Of a DNA stretch of 64,000 nt, positions 20,585-30,857 are shown in pieces (position 1 is the first letter of the stretch; every line of letters begins with the position of its first letter). Both the position numbers and the translations under genes were made by a program. The stretch covers positions 14,025,327-14,089,326 of the forward strand of contig OX463864.1 of NCBI GenBank assembly GCA_949825065.1, in the 5' to 3' direction. Source of the DNA: Odontocerum albicorne (taxonomy: Eukaryota > Arthropoda > Insecta > Trichoptera > Odontoceridae). The notes under the pieces were generated by a model. It searched no databases, was not told the DNA's origin, and saw only the letters and a list, made by a program, of their open reading frames with translations.

Positions 20585-20777
20585 TTATTGGATCAGGTGA
20601 ATGAAGAATTCTGAAAGAAGAAAACATAGAAAGTTCTAAAAATCGTAGAAAAAATCTAAATCTAAAAATCGTAGATGCTAAAGATGTGTGTCAAGATAGG
20701 AAAGTATGGCGCTTTGTTCCTCTGCCTACACCGACAGAGAAATGGTGTGATAGTATGTACATATATGTTTCGATATC
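20585..20777 (+). mobile_element. LINE-a 3' end
   Basis: ttattggatcaggtgaatga (L-D-Q-V-N-E), a duplicated aaaaatcgtagaaaaaatct / aaaaatcgtagatgctaaag, then gatgtgtgtcaagataggaa and the closing ggtgtgatagtatgtacata. LINE-X inserted just downstream. Confidence 0.75.
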
Positions 20778-21253
20778 TTCAACACATCCTCGCTTGGACC
20801 GTGAAGTTCTATAAAAGCCAACAAAATCACAGCAATCCCTTAGTCGCTGCCCTGGGGGCTTACGAGAGTAAATCCGACCTACCCTTCCGTTATAAGCACA
20901 AGCTCCCGAAGCATTATCTGTTGCCTGACTAGTCCACCTACAGTATTAACTGGGACGACCAAGGTCTGAGTGAATGTGATGGAATACAAGTAGCCTGAAC
21001 GAGTGGACTTGTTTTTGCTAAATAATTAGTCGAAGAATTGTTATCTAGTTATAAGTAGGTGTTAATTATTTCTAAGATCTCATATATTAAGATTGAATAA
21101 ATAAAATAAAATGATATGTAGGAAAATAAGATTAAGTAAGTTCATAAATTATAACATATAATTAAGATTAGTTAAGTAATAAATTTGTATATAGGTATAG
21201 CCTTGACAAATGTTTGTACAATAATTTACTTTCTTTAATAAAAAATTTAAAAA
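20778..21253 (+). mobile_element. LINE-X with 13-bp target duplication
   Basis: 476 bp. A coding remnant with AALGAYESKSDLPFRYKHKL, then PKHYLLPD and a stop, is followed by about 320 nt of 3' UTR ending taataaaaaatttaaaa. Identical 13-bp flanks atgtttcgatatc at 20765-20777 and 21254-21266. A 5'-truncated retroposed insertion, among the youngest in the window given perfect flanks. I do not know the LINE clade. Confidence 0.85.
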
Positions 21254-21266
21254 ATGTTTCGATATC

Positions 21267-21305
21267 GGGAATCAAACCCAAAACCCCCGAGTGGAAGATG
21301 AACTC
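21267..21305 (-). mobile_element. SINE-A head scrap
   Basis: cgggaatcaaacccaaaacc cccgagtggaag is the reverse of a SINE-A B-box region. The A box is absent. Confidence 0.5.
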
Positions 21306-21399
21306 AAGAAAATGCGATGCGATGAACACAAGAAAAAGTTTCGTATTATTGTCGATAAAATGAATCGTTAATATTTGTAATCATGTAAGGGGATATTCA

Positions 21400-21835
21400 A
21401 GTGCGACGCGGAGACTTGAACTCGGAGAACAAGCGAAAGACGTAGAATAGATGCATTTAAAATGTGGTACTGGAGAAGAAAGTTACGAATTCCATGGACA
21501 GCAAGGCGAACTAACGTCTCCATTATCGAATAACCGAGAATCACCGACAGATTGTCGACATTATGTTTTCGACGAGTCCTCCAGAGTCTTCAGACATATT
21601 GCTCGTCGCCAAGAAGACAGTTTGGAGAGATTTGTGGTTACTAGAACGGTGGAAAGACGACGAAATCCAAGAAACGGAAGAATCTCAATGCGTTGGACTG
21701 ACCAAGAATGAGACGCAACTAAGCTACCCTTAATAATTGCTCTTAGAGCAGCGGAGTGCATGGATGGATAGAGGAGTCGTCAGAGGAGATCATGGGAGTC
21801 ATGATACTACATGACAGGATAATGTTTGTTGCACC
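21400..21835 (+). mobile_element. LINE-f RT C-terminus
   Basis: With frame changes the plus strand reads CDAETWNSENKRKT, RKKVTNSMDSKAN, HYRITENHRQIVD, then ARRQEDSLERFVVTRTVERR and GRISMRWTDQE, followed by a decayed AWMDRG...HGSHDTT end. This is the RTE-like pattern (TWT.., IPWT.RTN, HIARRxEDSLE, GRSPTRWSDQ). Same family as 4900 and 54606. Confidence 0.8.
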
Positions 21836-22012
21836 ACTATTCATCTCGGACGATAATTTCGGCTTAACATAAAGTTAAAAAATACATGAAATAAAAAATG
21901 TATTTTATTTGAAATTGAAGAAAAACTTTTTCGTTTCATTTTTTACACATCCTTTCGTAGACAAAAATATCTTGCATGTTAATCAAATGTTTTTGTTACT
22001 ACTGTACAATGT

Positions 22013-22490
22013 TATTTATTTATTTATTTAACACTTTTATTGCAATACAATCTGGCGGGCTTATTGCCAGGTGGCAATCTCTTCCAACCAACCAGACAAA
22101 AGTAAATGAAGCAAGTTACGTGGTCGCATAAATCATTCAAATGACTATCCATCCCCACGAAATCCATAAACATATACGCGAGAACATGCCCACGAATCCC
22201 ACAAAGACGGACAATCACCCGAACATTATTTTTCATATAAAGTGAGATATCATCAATCAAAAGGAAAGGAAAGGATGGTGGAGAGGAAAGGAAAAGAAAA
22301 ATCAGGAATGAAACACGTTATTTTACTGACTAGAAATTAAGAGTTTTTTCAGTCGCTTCTTAAAGCATGCCAAGGACGGAGCGAGTCTTATATTGGTTTG
22401 TAACTGATTCCAGAGTCTCACTGCATGGACAGTAAAGGACGACGTAAAGAAAGAAGAGCGATGAGCGACGACGTAAAGAAAGAAGAGAGA
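22013..22490 (-). mobile_element. LINE-b 3' end, second copy
   Basis: Minus strand: coding remnant down to SSFT-type code with a duplicated gacgacgtaaagaaagaaga (22440-22490), stop, then the 3' UTR and the tail gtctggttggttggaagaga ttgccacctggcaataagcc, ending (aaat)n. The tail is intact here and is the best reference for the SINE-A comparison. Confidence 0.85.
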
Positions 22491-23340
22491 TGAATGTTAT
22501 ATTGTCAAAGGGAAATCTCTTCCAACCAACTGGAAAATCGTTTACCAAATGTTGTTTCCAGTGTTGGGTGAAACATTTACATAAGAGTTTTACACAAAGA
22601 AAAAAAATATAAAAATACATTTATAAGATCAAAAGAAAACAGGAATCATTTGAAGATTTAAATATAATAAATACAACAATGTCATCTGCGGCTAGGGGGT
22701 AGGAGGAGATATTGGTAAGAAGGATAATGGGGGGAAAAGGAAAACACGCCACGCGCTGAAGGGAAATATAATTGTTCATACATACTAAAGAACTCCTCGC
22801 TGACATGAACAAAAAGGACTTTTAAAAAATATAATTTTGATCCTTCCAGGAGCGCGCCAGAAAGTTTGGGAGACCTCCTTTTTAATAAAATAATAAATGT
22901 TTTATTATATTTAAGCCTTAAAGGAAAGGATATCAATCTCCTTTGTTGAATTTAATTATTACGGTCCTGTTTGCGTTCCTTCGCTACTTGAAAAGGGTAT
23001 GCGGTAAATATTTTGACTTTTCGACGCGCTTAAAAAAATGAGGGGTAGGTTTCTTTCAACCCTGTAAGATTTCAAAGTTCATTGAAAAAAAAAGAAAGAA
23101 AGAAGAGCAATGCCACATCTGGTACTAAAATTATAATAGAAGAACAGATTGGTTTATAATTAAGACGTTTTAACATTTTCTCAATTTATTTATCTCGAAA
23201 GTTTTTTTTTTTTGATCTCGCAGTAAAGTGGTGCTTCGTTTATTTATCATTCTTTCGTTTGCTACCCTTCATGCAAACATATTTAAGAATGTGGACGAGA
23301 GACAACATTGTGTTCGAGCCCATTAATCACACCTTTGGGT
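22491..23340. other. SINE-A/LINE-b tail scrap, then unassigned
   Basis: 22491-22560 carries a minus-strand agttggttggaagagatttc tail without the end. 22600-23340 shows only chance frames of 63-86 codons; a G-rich patch at 22690-22740 and poly-A/poly-T runs at 23080 and 23200. No gene. Confidence 0.4.
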
Positions 23341-23582
23341 TCAACCCTTTTAATTTATTTTAATTATTTTATTTATTTTATTTATTGTATTTATTGTATT
23401 TATTGTATTTATTTTATTTATTTTATTTATTTTATTTATTTTATTTATTTTATTTATTTTATTTATTTTATTTATTTTATTTATTTTATTTATTTTATTT
23501 ATTTTATTTATTTTATTTATTTTATTTATTTTATTTATTTTATTTATTTTATTTATTTTATTTATTTTATTTATTTATTTTA
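23341..23582. repeat. 9-bp microsatellite (ATTTATTTT)n
   Basis: Starts as (tttattgta)n for a few units, then about 20 units of tttatttta. The 9-bp period keeps two frames open (FIYFIY..., LYLFYLF...), which are not genes. It abuts the 3' end of R3 and grew from that element's (AAATA)-type tail. Confidence 0.95.
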
Positions 23583-23850
23583 CACATGACAAGAAATATA
23601 CATAATTTGCGAAAAAACAACAGGTAATTTAATTTAGACATACATTATTTTAATGGATCTGGGTTTGTCACCTTTCATTTGTCGTATCCCCAGTAAACTA
23701 GGTTTTTGCCTGTATCTCACTGAGGATATTTAGCATGAAAAAATTAATCGACACTTCTTTTCGATTTTTGATTACACAAAATCAAAACCCCGTTGCACGC
23801 TCTCATCAACCTGACAAACAGTGACACTCAATTACAACTGGATCAATACA
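23583..23850 (-). mobile_element. R3 retroelement 3' end
   Basis: On the minus strand: ...gtcaggttgatgagagcgtg, caacggggttttgattttgt, aaatatcctcagtgagatac, aggcaaaaacctagtttact, ctgttgttttttcgcaaatt, atgtatatttcttgtcatgt, then the A/T-rich tail. Copies at 34195 (plus) and 48791 (minus) share the same tail polarity. No coding remnant; class inferred from the tail. Confidence 0.75.
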
Positions 23851-23976
23851 ATTAATCCCAGCATATTTTGAAAAAAAAAACAGTAATTTATATTTTATTT
23901 TTTATCTCAGTTAATATTTAGTTTTAAATGGATTATTTTCAAAGTGAATCATTCTCAAACTTTAAAAAAATATATA

Positions 23977-24910
23977 CTAGGTTAGTCAAAAAGTTTTTTT
24001 CTTCTGCAAACCGGGTCTTTTTTCACAATTTTTTTCATCCAACTGGTCCAAAAGGTCACAATAATAATCAGAGTTGATTGTCTTACCAGTTTGGAGATAA
24101 TCTATCAATAAAATTCCTTTTGCATCCCAAAAAACTGACGCTAACACCTTCTTGGCCGATTTCTGGACACGAACTCGCTTCGGAGCCAAAGTGCCTGGTT
24201 CACACCACTCCTTAGCCTCTTGTTTTGATTCAGGATCATGGTGGTAGACCCAAGTCTCATCCATAGTGATGAATCGACTCAGAAAATCCTTTTTATCGTT
24301 TCGAAATTGCTCCAAATGTTGCTCAGAAAGTCGCATTCGAACGTGTTTTTGTTGCATTGTTAGCAAATGCGGCACCCATTGTGCACACAGTTTTTTGAAA
24401 CCCAAAACTTCAGCCAAAATATGCCATGTTGTTCCATGTGAGATGCCTATGGTGTCAGCTATCACATCCACAGTCGATCGATGATCTTCCAAAACCATAT
24501 CCTGTATTTTCGCTATGATTTCTGGTGTTGATGCACTTTTTGGACGTCCTGAGCGTGGATCGTCTTCAACGCTTGTACGGCCACGCTTAAACTCCAAAAC
24601 CCATCGGTGAACGGTTGGAAATGAAGGAGAAGACTCCTTTAATACTTTCACCATCTTTGCATGGATCTCAGTAGCCGATAAACCTTCCAAAACAAAGAAT
24701 TTAATCACTGCACGATATTCGGATTTTTCCATTGTTAAAAAATACACTGACACGTCAACTTCAAATGGCTTGTAAACAAAGAATGAATTGACAGAACGAA
24801 ATGAAATTTTGAGTACGTTCTTATGAAAGATGAAATATTTAAATGGCGTAGAAATTTTGGTTTTCTACTGCTCCATAGATGCCGCTTTCAAAACTTTTTG
24901 ACTAACCTAG
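23977..24910 (-). mobile_element. mariner element, internally deleted
   Basis: Perfect terminal repeats ctaggttagtcaaaaagttt at both ends and TA flanks (23975, 24911). 934 bp against about 1.3 kb for a complete mariner. The transposase gene occupies the minus strand. Confidence 0.92.
23986..24753 (-). pseudogene. mariner transposase, C-terminally truncated
   Basis: An open frame of 255 codons. The start is probably the second Met, MEKSEYR at 24732, giving 248 residues; full mariners have about 345. The N-terminal two-helix-turn-helix DNA-binding half is intact (EYRAVIKFFVLEGLSATEIH ... GISHGTTWHIL), then WVPHLLT and FITMDETW with the first catalytic Asp. After KRPGLQKKK the frame runs into the terminal repeat. 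HQDNA and APSD, which carry the second and third Asp, are deleted at an A-run. It could bind its own ends but cannot cut, so it might act as an inhibitor; that is inference. Confidence 0.9.
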
Positions 24911-25023
24911 TAATCAACATAAAAACTTGAATGAAAACTTTGAGGCCGATGATCGGCCCCGTGGAATTTTTCCAATAAACCAGTTGGTACAGATGATCGG
25001 CCCCATGGGATTAAAAGGGTTAA

Positions 25024-26109
25024 ATATACTGAAGCGGACACAACTCGCAGTCCGTCATGTCACGTGTTGACAATACAATACAATACCGCACGTTAAAAGA
25101 CGACAACACGTGTCTAGTCACACACGCCTAGCGCATAATGATCATTCGTAGACATCCGTGTGTAACAATAGGTGTTATAATTACGCTTTAAAAGTTATTC
25201 TTAAATAAAATTTCAAAATAAGAACAATTTTTCGAATATAAATTTGACAGCTGTCATATCCTGATTTGATTTTATGACATAAAATAACCATGGCCAATAG
25301 TGCGTTTAATATGAATAGATTATTTTACTGTCGAACAGTAAAATATAGATATTAAAACGAGAAAACTGTTTCTAATAAATAAGATAAAACAATCGATTCT
25401 TCTAACATTTAAAATATTAACAGACAATTATTAGATTCACATATCACTCTCCCTTTATACTGCTGATACGAAAACAAAATAATTTGGTTGTTAATAAACT
25501 ATATAAAATTTTCTGTCAACAAGATATAGTATATAACTCTGAATTGAATTTCGTTTCATTAAAATTTGATATCATTAAAGATTTCCAGTTTCATTCTAGA
25601 AATGGACTAACTCGTCAGTTTCTTAAAAATAATCTTAAAATGTAAGTTTTTTTATTGTTTCTGTAAGATAAAGTTTTAATTAAAAATATAACAGCCTCAT
25701 TATTAAGGATCAAAATGATAATATGGATGCAAAGAGTTTTTAAGATGCCAAAAGTCAATCTCGTCAATCACAATAAGCAAATAACGTAAGACTCAAGAGA
25801 AGCAGCACAAAGACGCAGCGTAATATTGAAGAAAAAAAATATTTACATCCGTCATTATTGACGGGTCATTATTACTAGTTAAGATATAAAGGTTGTCCAC
25901 GCTTAACGAGTTGTTGAATTAGACATATGACTTATAATTGATTTTTTAATTTTTTAATGCAATTAATTTTAATCACTCTCTTTCTCACGATTATAATAGG
26001 AACGTTTGTATCAATGAATCGTGCAATTTTAATGACACCTATTAACAAAAATTGTGCGATTAAAATTCGAAAATAAAAATATATGTTATTTTAAAATTGG
26101 TCCGTTGAA
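25024..26109. other. Unassigned 1.1 kb
   Basis: A GC-richer patch at 25030-25190 with tandem caatacaataccg-like bits. The rest is AT-rich. No frame above 60 codons and no repeat family recognised. Confidence 0.45.
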
Positions 26110-26620
26110 ACAATTGTAATGGGGTTCGAAATTAATTCATTCAGATTTTTCTTCTTTTCCCTTGCCTTATTCCATCCATTTGGGGTCGACTGCTGGACCT
26201 TTTTCCTCCATCTATCTCGATCTCATCAATCACTCAGGGATAGTCCGAATTTCGCCATGTCCTCCACTTTATTATATAGGCACCTTTTGGACCTCTCTCT
26301 GCGTCTATGTGGGAGTTCCTAATTCGTGAGTATCTTTAGCGTAGACTCTTCATCCTGCCGGTGCATGTGTCCATACCAGGGTACTCCGGGCTTTATCTAC
26401 TATTGACGCCACTTGATTTTTTCCAGGAATTCGTTAATTTCGGATCTTACCCAATCTAGTGACGCCCAGTGACCACCGTAGCATATACATCGCCACTTCA
26501 TGAAGCAATTGCTCCTCTATATTCTTTAGAGGGCAACACTCTGCTCCATATAGTATAGCGAACCTGATCCCTGCCTTAGAAACCTAACTCTTAGTCTATA
26601 TTAATAGCCTTATGTAGCAC
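26110..26620 (-). mobile_element. LINE-g, RT C-terminus
   Basis: Minus-strand translation with breaks shows ILYGAECCPLKNIEEQLLHE, VAMYMLRWSLGVTRL-type sequence, then INEFLEKIKWRQ and GHMHRQDEESTLKIL, which align with the YGAE-W, EMRMLRW(S/M)GVTRLDK and (Y/F)GHVMR motifs of RTE-like LINEs. About six stops. Confidence 0.7.
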
Positions 26621-26914
26621 AAAACCTCCTGAATTCAGGTTATCTGCAGTCATTTTCTTAATGGTATTTTATAATGTTTTTTTTTCTTCAAATTTTAGTA
26701 TTTTTAGAATCATTTTCGATTTAAAAAAAACTATTAATAGGTCGTCATTTTTAATTTGGTTATTTTCAAAGTAAAGAAGCGGGAGTTTTTTTTAATGATT
26801 TTAATTAATACATCGCATAAAAGTGTTTGTACATAATAGATAACCGTTAAAATCTTTTAAGTATCGGTAATGTCTTTGAATATAGCATCGGTCTACTTAA
26901 CATGTTTTTATATT

Positions 26915-26990
26915 GACGGTTATGGCTTAGCGGTTAAATGCATGCTTCCATGCTAAGGTTTTGGACTCGATTACTGATGTTTAGATGAGT
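26915..26990 (+). mobile_element. tRNA-like SINE head
   Basis: ttatggcttagcggttaaat resembles an A box (TGGCTTAGCGG) and gactcgattactgatg a weak B box 45 nt on. Head fragment only; the family is close to SINE-C or independent. Confidence 0.45.
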
Positions 26991-26999
26991 AAATTTATA

Positions 27000-27568
27000 A
27001 ATTTGGAAGAAACATACACACGACGTCTACCTGTCGGGGTAAGCAGAGGACAGAGTGCCAGATTTTTCTATCGCGGCAGACACCTTTCGCCTCTTCTACA
27101 TACATACATCTTTTCATTTTCTAAAAATATAAAACACTTGAGCCAAACACACTTTCCTCGGTCTTCTTCTATTACGCCTTCAACTCACATTTGCACTGCA
27201 TTTTTTTAAAATTTCTCTTCTTTCATTCTACATGCTCACACCATTTATTTTGCTCTTCCTCATCTTACTTAATACATCAACCTTAAGTTTTCATTCATCC
27301 CTAATCAATCCATTCTGTATTTTGTCATAAATTGTCACCCCATATTTTCTTCTACTGTTGTGGACTAGCATCTAGCTGATTTTGAAACTTTCCAGTTTGA
27401 GTATATATGTTTAAGCGCCACATGGACTTTATTTCCTATCTCTACACGTCGTTCATTAACCCTCTTAGTCATTCATCACTCATTCGTTATATATGCAAAA
27501 ACCATATAATCTTCATTCTATTTAAAACATCAGCCTTAAGTTCACATTCATCCCTAATCACTTTATTC
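27000..27568 (-). mobile_element. LINE-a, two adjacent minus-strand pieces
   Basis: 27000-27400: acacgacgtctacctgtcgg, ggtaagcagaggacagagtg, tttcctcggtcttcttctat, ttctacatgctcacaccatt, then accccatattttcttctact and the gctgattttgaaactttcc segment. 27455-27568 repeats the later part (cattcgttatatatgc, cagccttaagttcacattca), so either an internal duplication or a second insertion in the same direction. Confidence 0.8.
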
Positions 27569-27569
27569 C

Positions 27570-27788
27570 TCTATTGTATTGTATTGCATTACGTTTTTGT
27601 TGCATACAGTACAACCTGGTAGGCTAATAGTAATCTGGTAATATCTACCAACCAACCATGATATTAAAGACGCCTAAAGTGAAAACCAGACGTAAATCCT
27701 TTTTAAAATATCTAAGCTCCAACGGGAATCGAACCGGCAACCTACGGGTTGGGAGACAAGCGTCTCACTAACTAGGCTTCGAAGGTTG
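27570..27788 (-). mobile_element. SINE-A, full length
   Basis: Minus strand: head cgaagcctagttagtgagac, B box ccggttcgattcccgttgg (canonical), linker ttttaaaaagg, middle ctggttttcactttaggc, tail atggttggttggtagatatt, end gttgtactgtatgcaac and (atac)n. Confidence 0.85.
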
Positions 27789-28149
27789 TCACACATATGA
27801 AAACATTGACATAAACCAATAAATTAGACCACGGCCGATGACAATTTTTAATGTTATCAGGGGCGTAATCGGTGGCAATTAATGCCCAAGGGTCAATGAT
27901 GCCCAGTGCCTTTTTGAGTGTAACCTTATGTATCCGCTTTGATAACAACAGCGCCAGATAATATTTTCACACGACCCAAGAATGATGGCCGATACGGCCT
28001 AGTTTCTTTATCAAATTTCTATACACAATAATGTACAGTATCGATCAAAAGTATTGCATTTGAAAAAAAAAATCTAAAATGCAAAACTAAGAAAGACTTG
28101 TAAATGTTTGTATTTGTTTTTTATTTACATGAAGAGAAAAAAATATGGC
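27789..28149. other. Unassigned; possible Tc1-like end
   Basis: At 28030 tacagtatcgatcaaaagta resembles a Tc1-type terminus following AT-rich DNA, but no transposase code or partner end is visible. Otherwise unremarkable. Confidence 0.3.
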
Positions 28150-28505
28150 ATATATTAAATAATGATGGAACAATTACGAGGGATATAGATGTAGCGATAG
28201 GAAACAAAGTCAATGGGGCACTAAAACAGGCATACATTCGAACCGGGCAGTGTCAACATCTGCTAAGATAATAGTCGAAAATATAGTACCAACTTTGATG
28301 TATGGGAATGAAACGTGGACATGAGACGACACTAAAAAGAGCCGAATAAATGGCATGATGATAATACACAACAGTGTTTCCATACTAAGCACCAGAAGGA
28401 GCCGAAAATAATGATGTAGGAATGCGTTCCCTAAGATTACACGGGGTGACAATATATGGCAGAAAACGGAAAGAACTGATAAGGGATGTGTACGTCTATT
28501 AAACA
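28150..28505 (+). mobile_element. LINE-a, RT middle to C-terminal part
   Basis: Decayed: caattacgagggatatagat (I-T-R-D-I-D-V-A-I-G-N-K-V-N-G-A-L-K-Q), catctgctaagataatagtc, gtaccaactttgatgtatgg (V-P-T-L-M-Y-G-N-E-T-W-T), kkSRIN and cacggggtgacaatatatgg. A 5-kb-distant relative of the 6455 copy. Confidence 0.75.
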
Positions 28506-28857
28506 TATATACTCGTATATTTAACTGGGAGTTATTATAAATAGGGCAATATCATAAATAGACGATCTTCATTACCTACTTTTATGTTTTGTTATTAGTG
28601 TCTCGACACGACACATACAATATTGACTAAATTGTACCTATAAATGTCCCCCGTCCGTTCGGTAAGTCCCACCTTGTCACACTTAATTATGTATCTATTT
28701 ATTTATAGCCACATATCTGAATTTACTGTCCAAAACTCTTAAAACATTTAATAAAACCTTGATGCATATTCCCACACTGCCTCATTATTTTCCTTCAAAC
28801 CGTTTTTGGCACAAATAATTCTCTTTATATGATAAAATGCATAATTAACTAATAATA
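28506..28857. other. Unassigned spacer
   Basis: AT-rich, no frame or motif. Confidence 0.5.
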
Positions 28858-28972
28858 ATAGTCTGGTTTTCACTTATATCTTGCTTTAATACCCTTCTGC
28901 TAGGTTGACAAATATTGTCACGTTGCAATAAATTCGCCAGGTTGTTCTATGTACTACAAATGTGTAATACAA
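28858..28972 (+). mobile_element. SINE-A, 3' half
   Basis: tagtctggttttcacttata, then ctaggttgacaaatattgtc, gcaataaattcgccaggttg and aatgtgtaatac. No head. Confidence 0.75.
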
Positions 28973-29639
28973 TTTCTAGGGAGAAAACTGCTAAAAGAAA
29001 TTATCGGTCACTCTTCATTCGAAAAAGTGAGTGCAAAGTTTTTACAAAAAAAAATCTTTAAAAAACGTCGACACGACTTTCTCCGTGTTCTTTGTAAGTG
29101 AAGAGGTCGCGGCTGTAAGGGTGTGCCTTTTGTCCTAGATTATATGAATAGAAAAACCAACTAAGCCGACAGTGCTTAATGAGGGGCGGAATTATATTAT
29201 GACACGGTGAAATGTGAAACACTAGCGAAGTGGGCGCCCTGCCCTACAAAGGACAGGGTAGACGAAAAAAATAACTCCTTGTGACGGCCCTGATTAATTG
29301 AACGCGATGAACAAAAATGATCGAATTCACGAAAGGAAATAAATTTGTATAAATAAACCGATAAGAAAGTTAACACAACAGAAAGAAATATTAGGAAGTT
29401 GAGTCCATCCTTTCGTACAAGATTTATATACCCCGATATATTGACTCAAATTGATTTCCACACTCCTGCTAGAAACACACGGAACATTTTATGATTTTAC
29501 TGTGTCAATAGCAATATACTAATGACAGTTGAATGTTGTAATTCATCATTCGTGATATGTTAACCGTAATTAGGTAAATCCATGTTGGTTTGGTGGATAT
29601 TTTATAAGTAGATATTGTCGAAGTTCGCAGTATTGCATG
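28973..29639. other. Unassigned spacer
   Basis: Contains a small inverted motif at 29240-29265 (gccctgccctacaaaggacagggt). No coding region recognised. Confidence 0.45.
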
Positions 29640-29762
29640 AGTACGAATAAATGGAGAACTCACTGAGTGATTTAAAATTACGAACGGCATAAAGCAAGGA
29701 TGTGTGATATCACCTTGATTGTTAAATATATATATATAAGTTCATATGTGGGTGATCTAGAA

Positions 29763-30466
29763 CAGTGTTCGCCAACCTTTTTAGACATGTGGACCGGTAA
29801 AAAAAGGAAAAAATTGTCGCGGACCAGTAATACTGAAATAAAAATGTTTTTTTTATTTAATATTTTTTTAATCTTATACTGTGACAGATGGACATACGAG
29901 TATGTAACTATAATAAACAAATATACATATAACAGTTAAACAATTTGAATTGTAACATTGTCTGATACAATTAAAATTTAACAAAAACAATGGGGTTTTT
30001 TCAACAAACTAATGCGAAACCTGCTGTTGCATCTTTGCTAATATATTGGATATTCTTGGCTGCAGTGCTGTCTGACATTATTTTACTTGTATGTACTGTT
30101 ACTCTCACCGGTCCATTCCAAAATGAAAACAATTATATATTATGAAATTCTTGGAAATATATTTAGGTAGGGTTTTGCATCCGAGTTCACTATCCAAGAG
30201 CAAATATTTCCGTTCTCCCTAAGTGTATCTGAGAAGATTTATGACTGTCCATTCTGAGAAAACCAGCGACCACCGTGTCGCATTATCATACCAATTATAT
30301 TTATTTAACAAATTACTAAAAATACAAGTAAACGTGCAAGCGAAAAAATCCTATATTTAATATTTTTGAATGGCGAATTTCTTGAAATTTGACATATTGT
30401 TTGCGGCCCGGCGGAAAGTCTCTGCGGCCCGGCACCGGGCCGCGGACCACCGGTTGGGGAACACTG
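29763..30466. mobile_element. Non-autonomous hAT-like element in LINE-a
   Basis: Terminal repeats cagtgttcgccaacc (left) and cagtgttccccaacc (right, reversed), flanked by 8-bp duplication atctagaa / atctaaaa (29755-29762, 30467-30474). 704 bp, no transposase. The right end is GC-rich (gcggcccggcaccgggccgc), a composition seen in many short hAT elements. Removing it brings the QGCV and YADD motifs of LINE-a back to normal spacing. Confidence 0.9.
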
Positions 30467-30857
30467 ATCTAAAAGATGATGGGAGACGTGTAAGAATATG
30501 TAAAGTAAATGTATGTAGACATCTGTATGCAGATGATATGGTTATGCTTGCTGAAAATGAAGGCGATTTAAGGAATATGATAAGAGAGCTATATGAAAGA
30601 TGTCTAGTAAAAGGTTCGAAAATTAATATAGCGAAATCAAAGGTTATGGTTATACAAAGAAGTGTGGTCAGATCAGAAAAACTGTGGCAGGTTAATGAGT
30701 TCTGTTATCTGGGCAGCATGTTTATCTGGGCAAAGTGATGGGCGAGTTGAAAGCGACATTGAAAGAAGGGAAACTACAGGGAACAAGGTTAAATAAGTAC
30801 TCAATGTTATATACAACAACCGCACAATATCAAAAATAGGAAAAATGGTAATAAATA

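Larger units (their letters stand above)
23852..25023 (-). mobile_element. piggyBac-like short element split by mariner
   Basis: Reverse-orientation copy of the 12915-13206 element. Right end gggattaaaaggg plus TTAA (25020), with ggccgatgatcggcc inside; left part ttaatcccagcatattttg at TTAA (23852) lacks the outermost cctttt. The two halves (23856-23976 and 24911-25019) are separated by a complete mariner derivative, which is therefore younger. Confidence 0.75.

Noticed and set aside
23308..23627. Open frames of FIYFIY / LYLFYLF repeats as a membrane protein
   Set aside because: Pure translation of the 9-bp A/T microsatellite; no codon bias or flanking signals.
28030..28060. Complete Tc1-like element
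   Set aside because: Only one terminus-like string; no second end, no transposase code.
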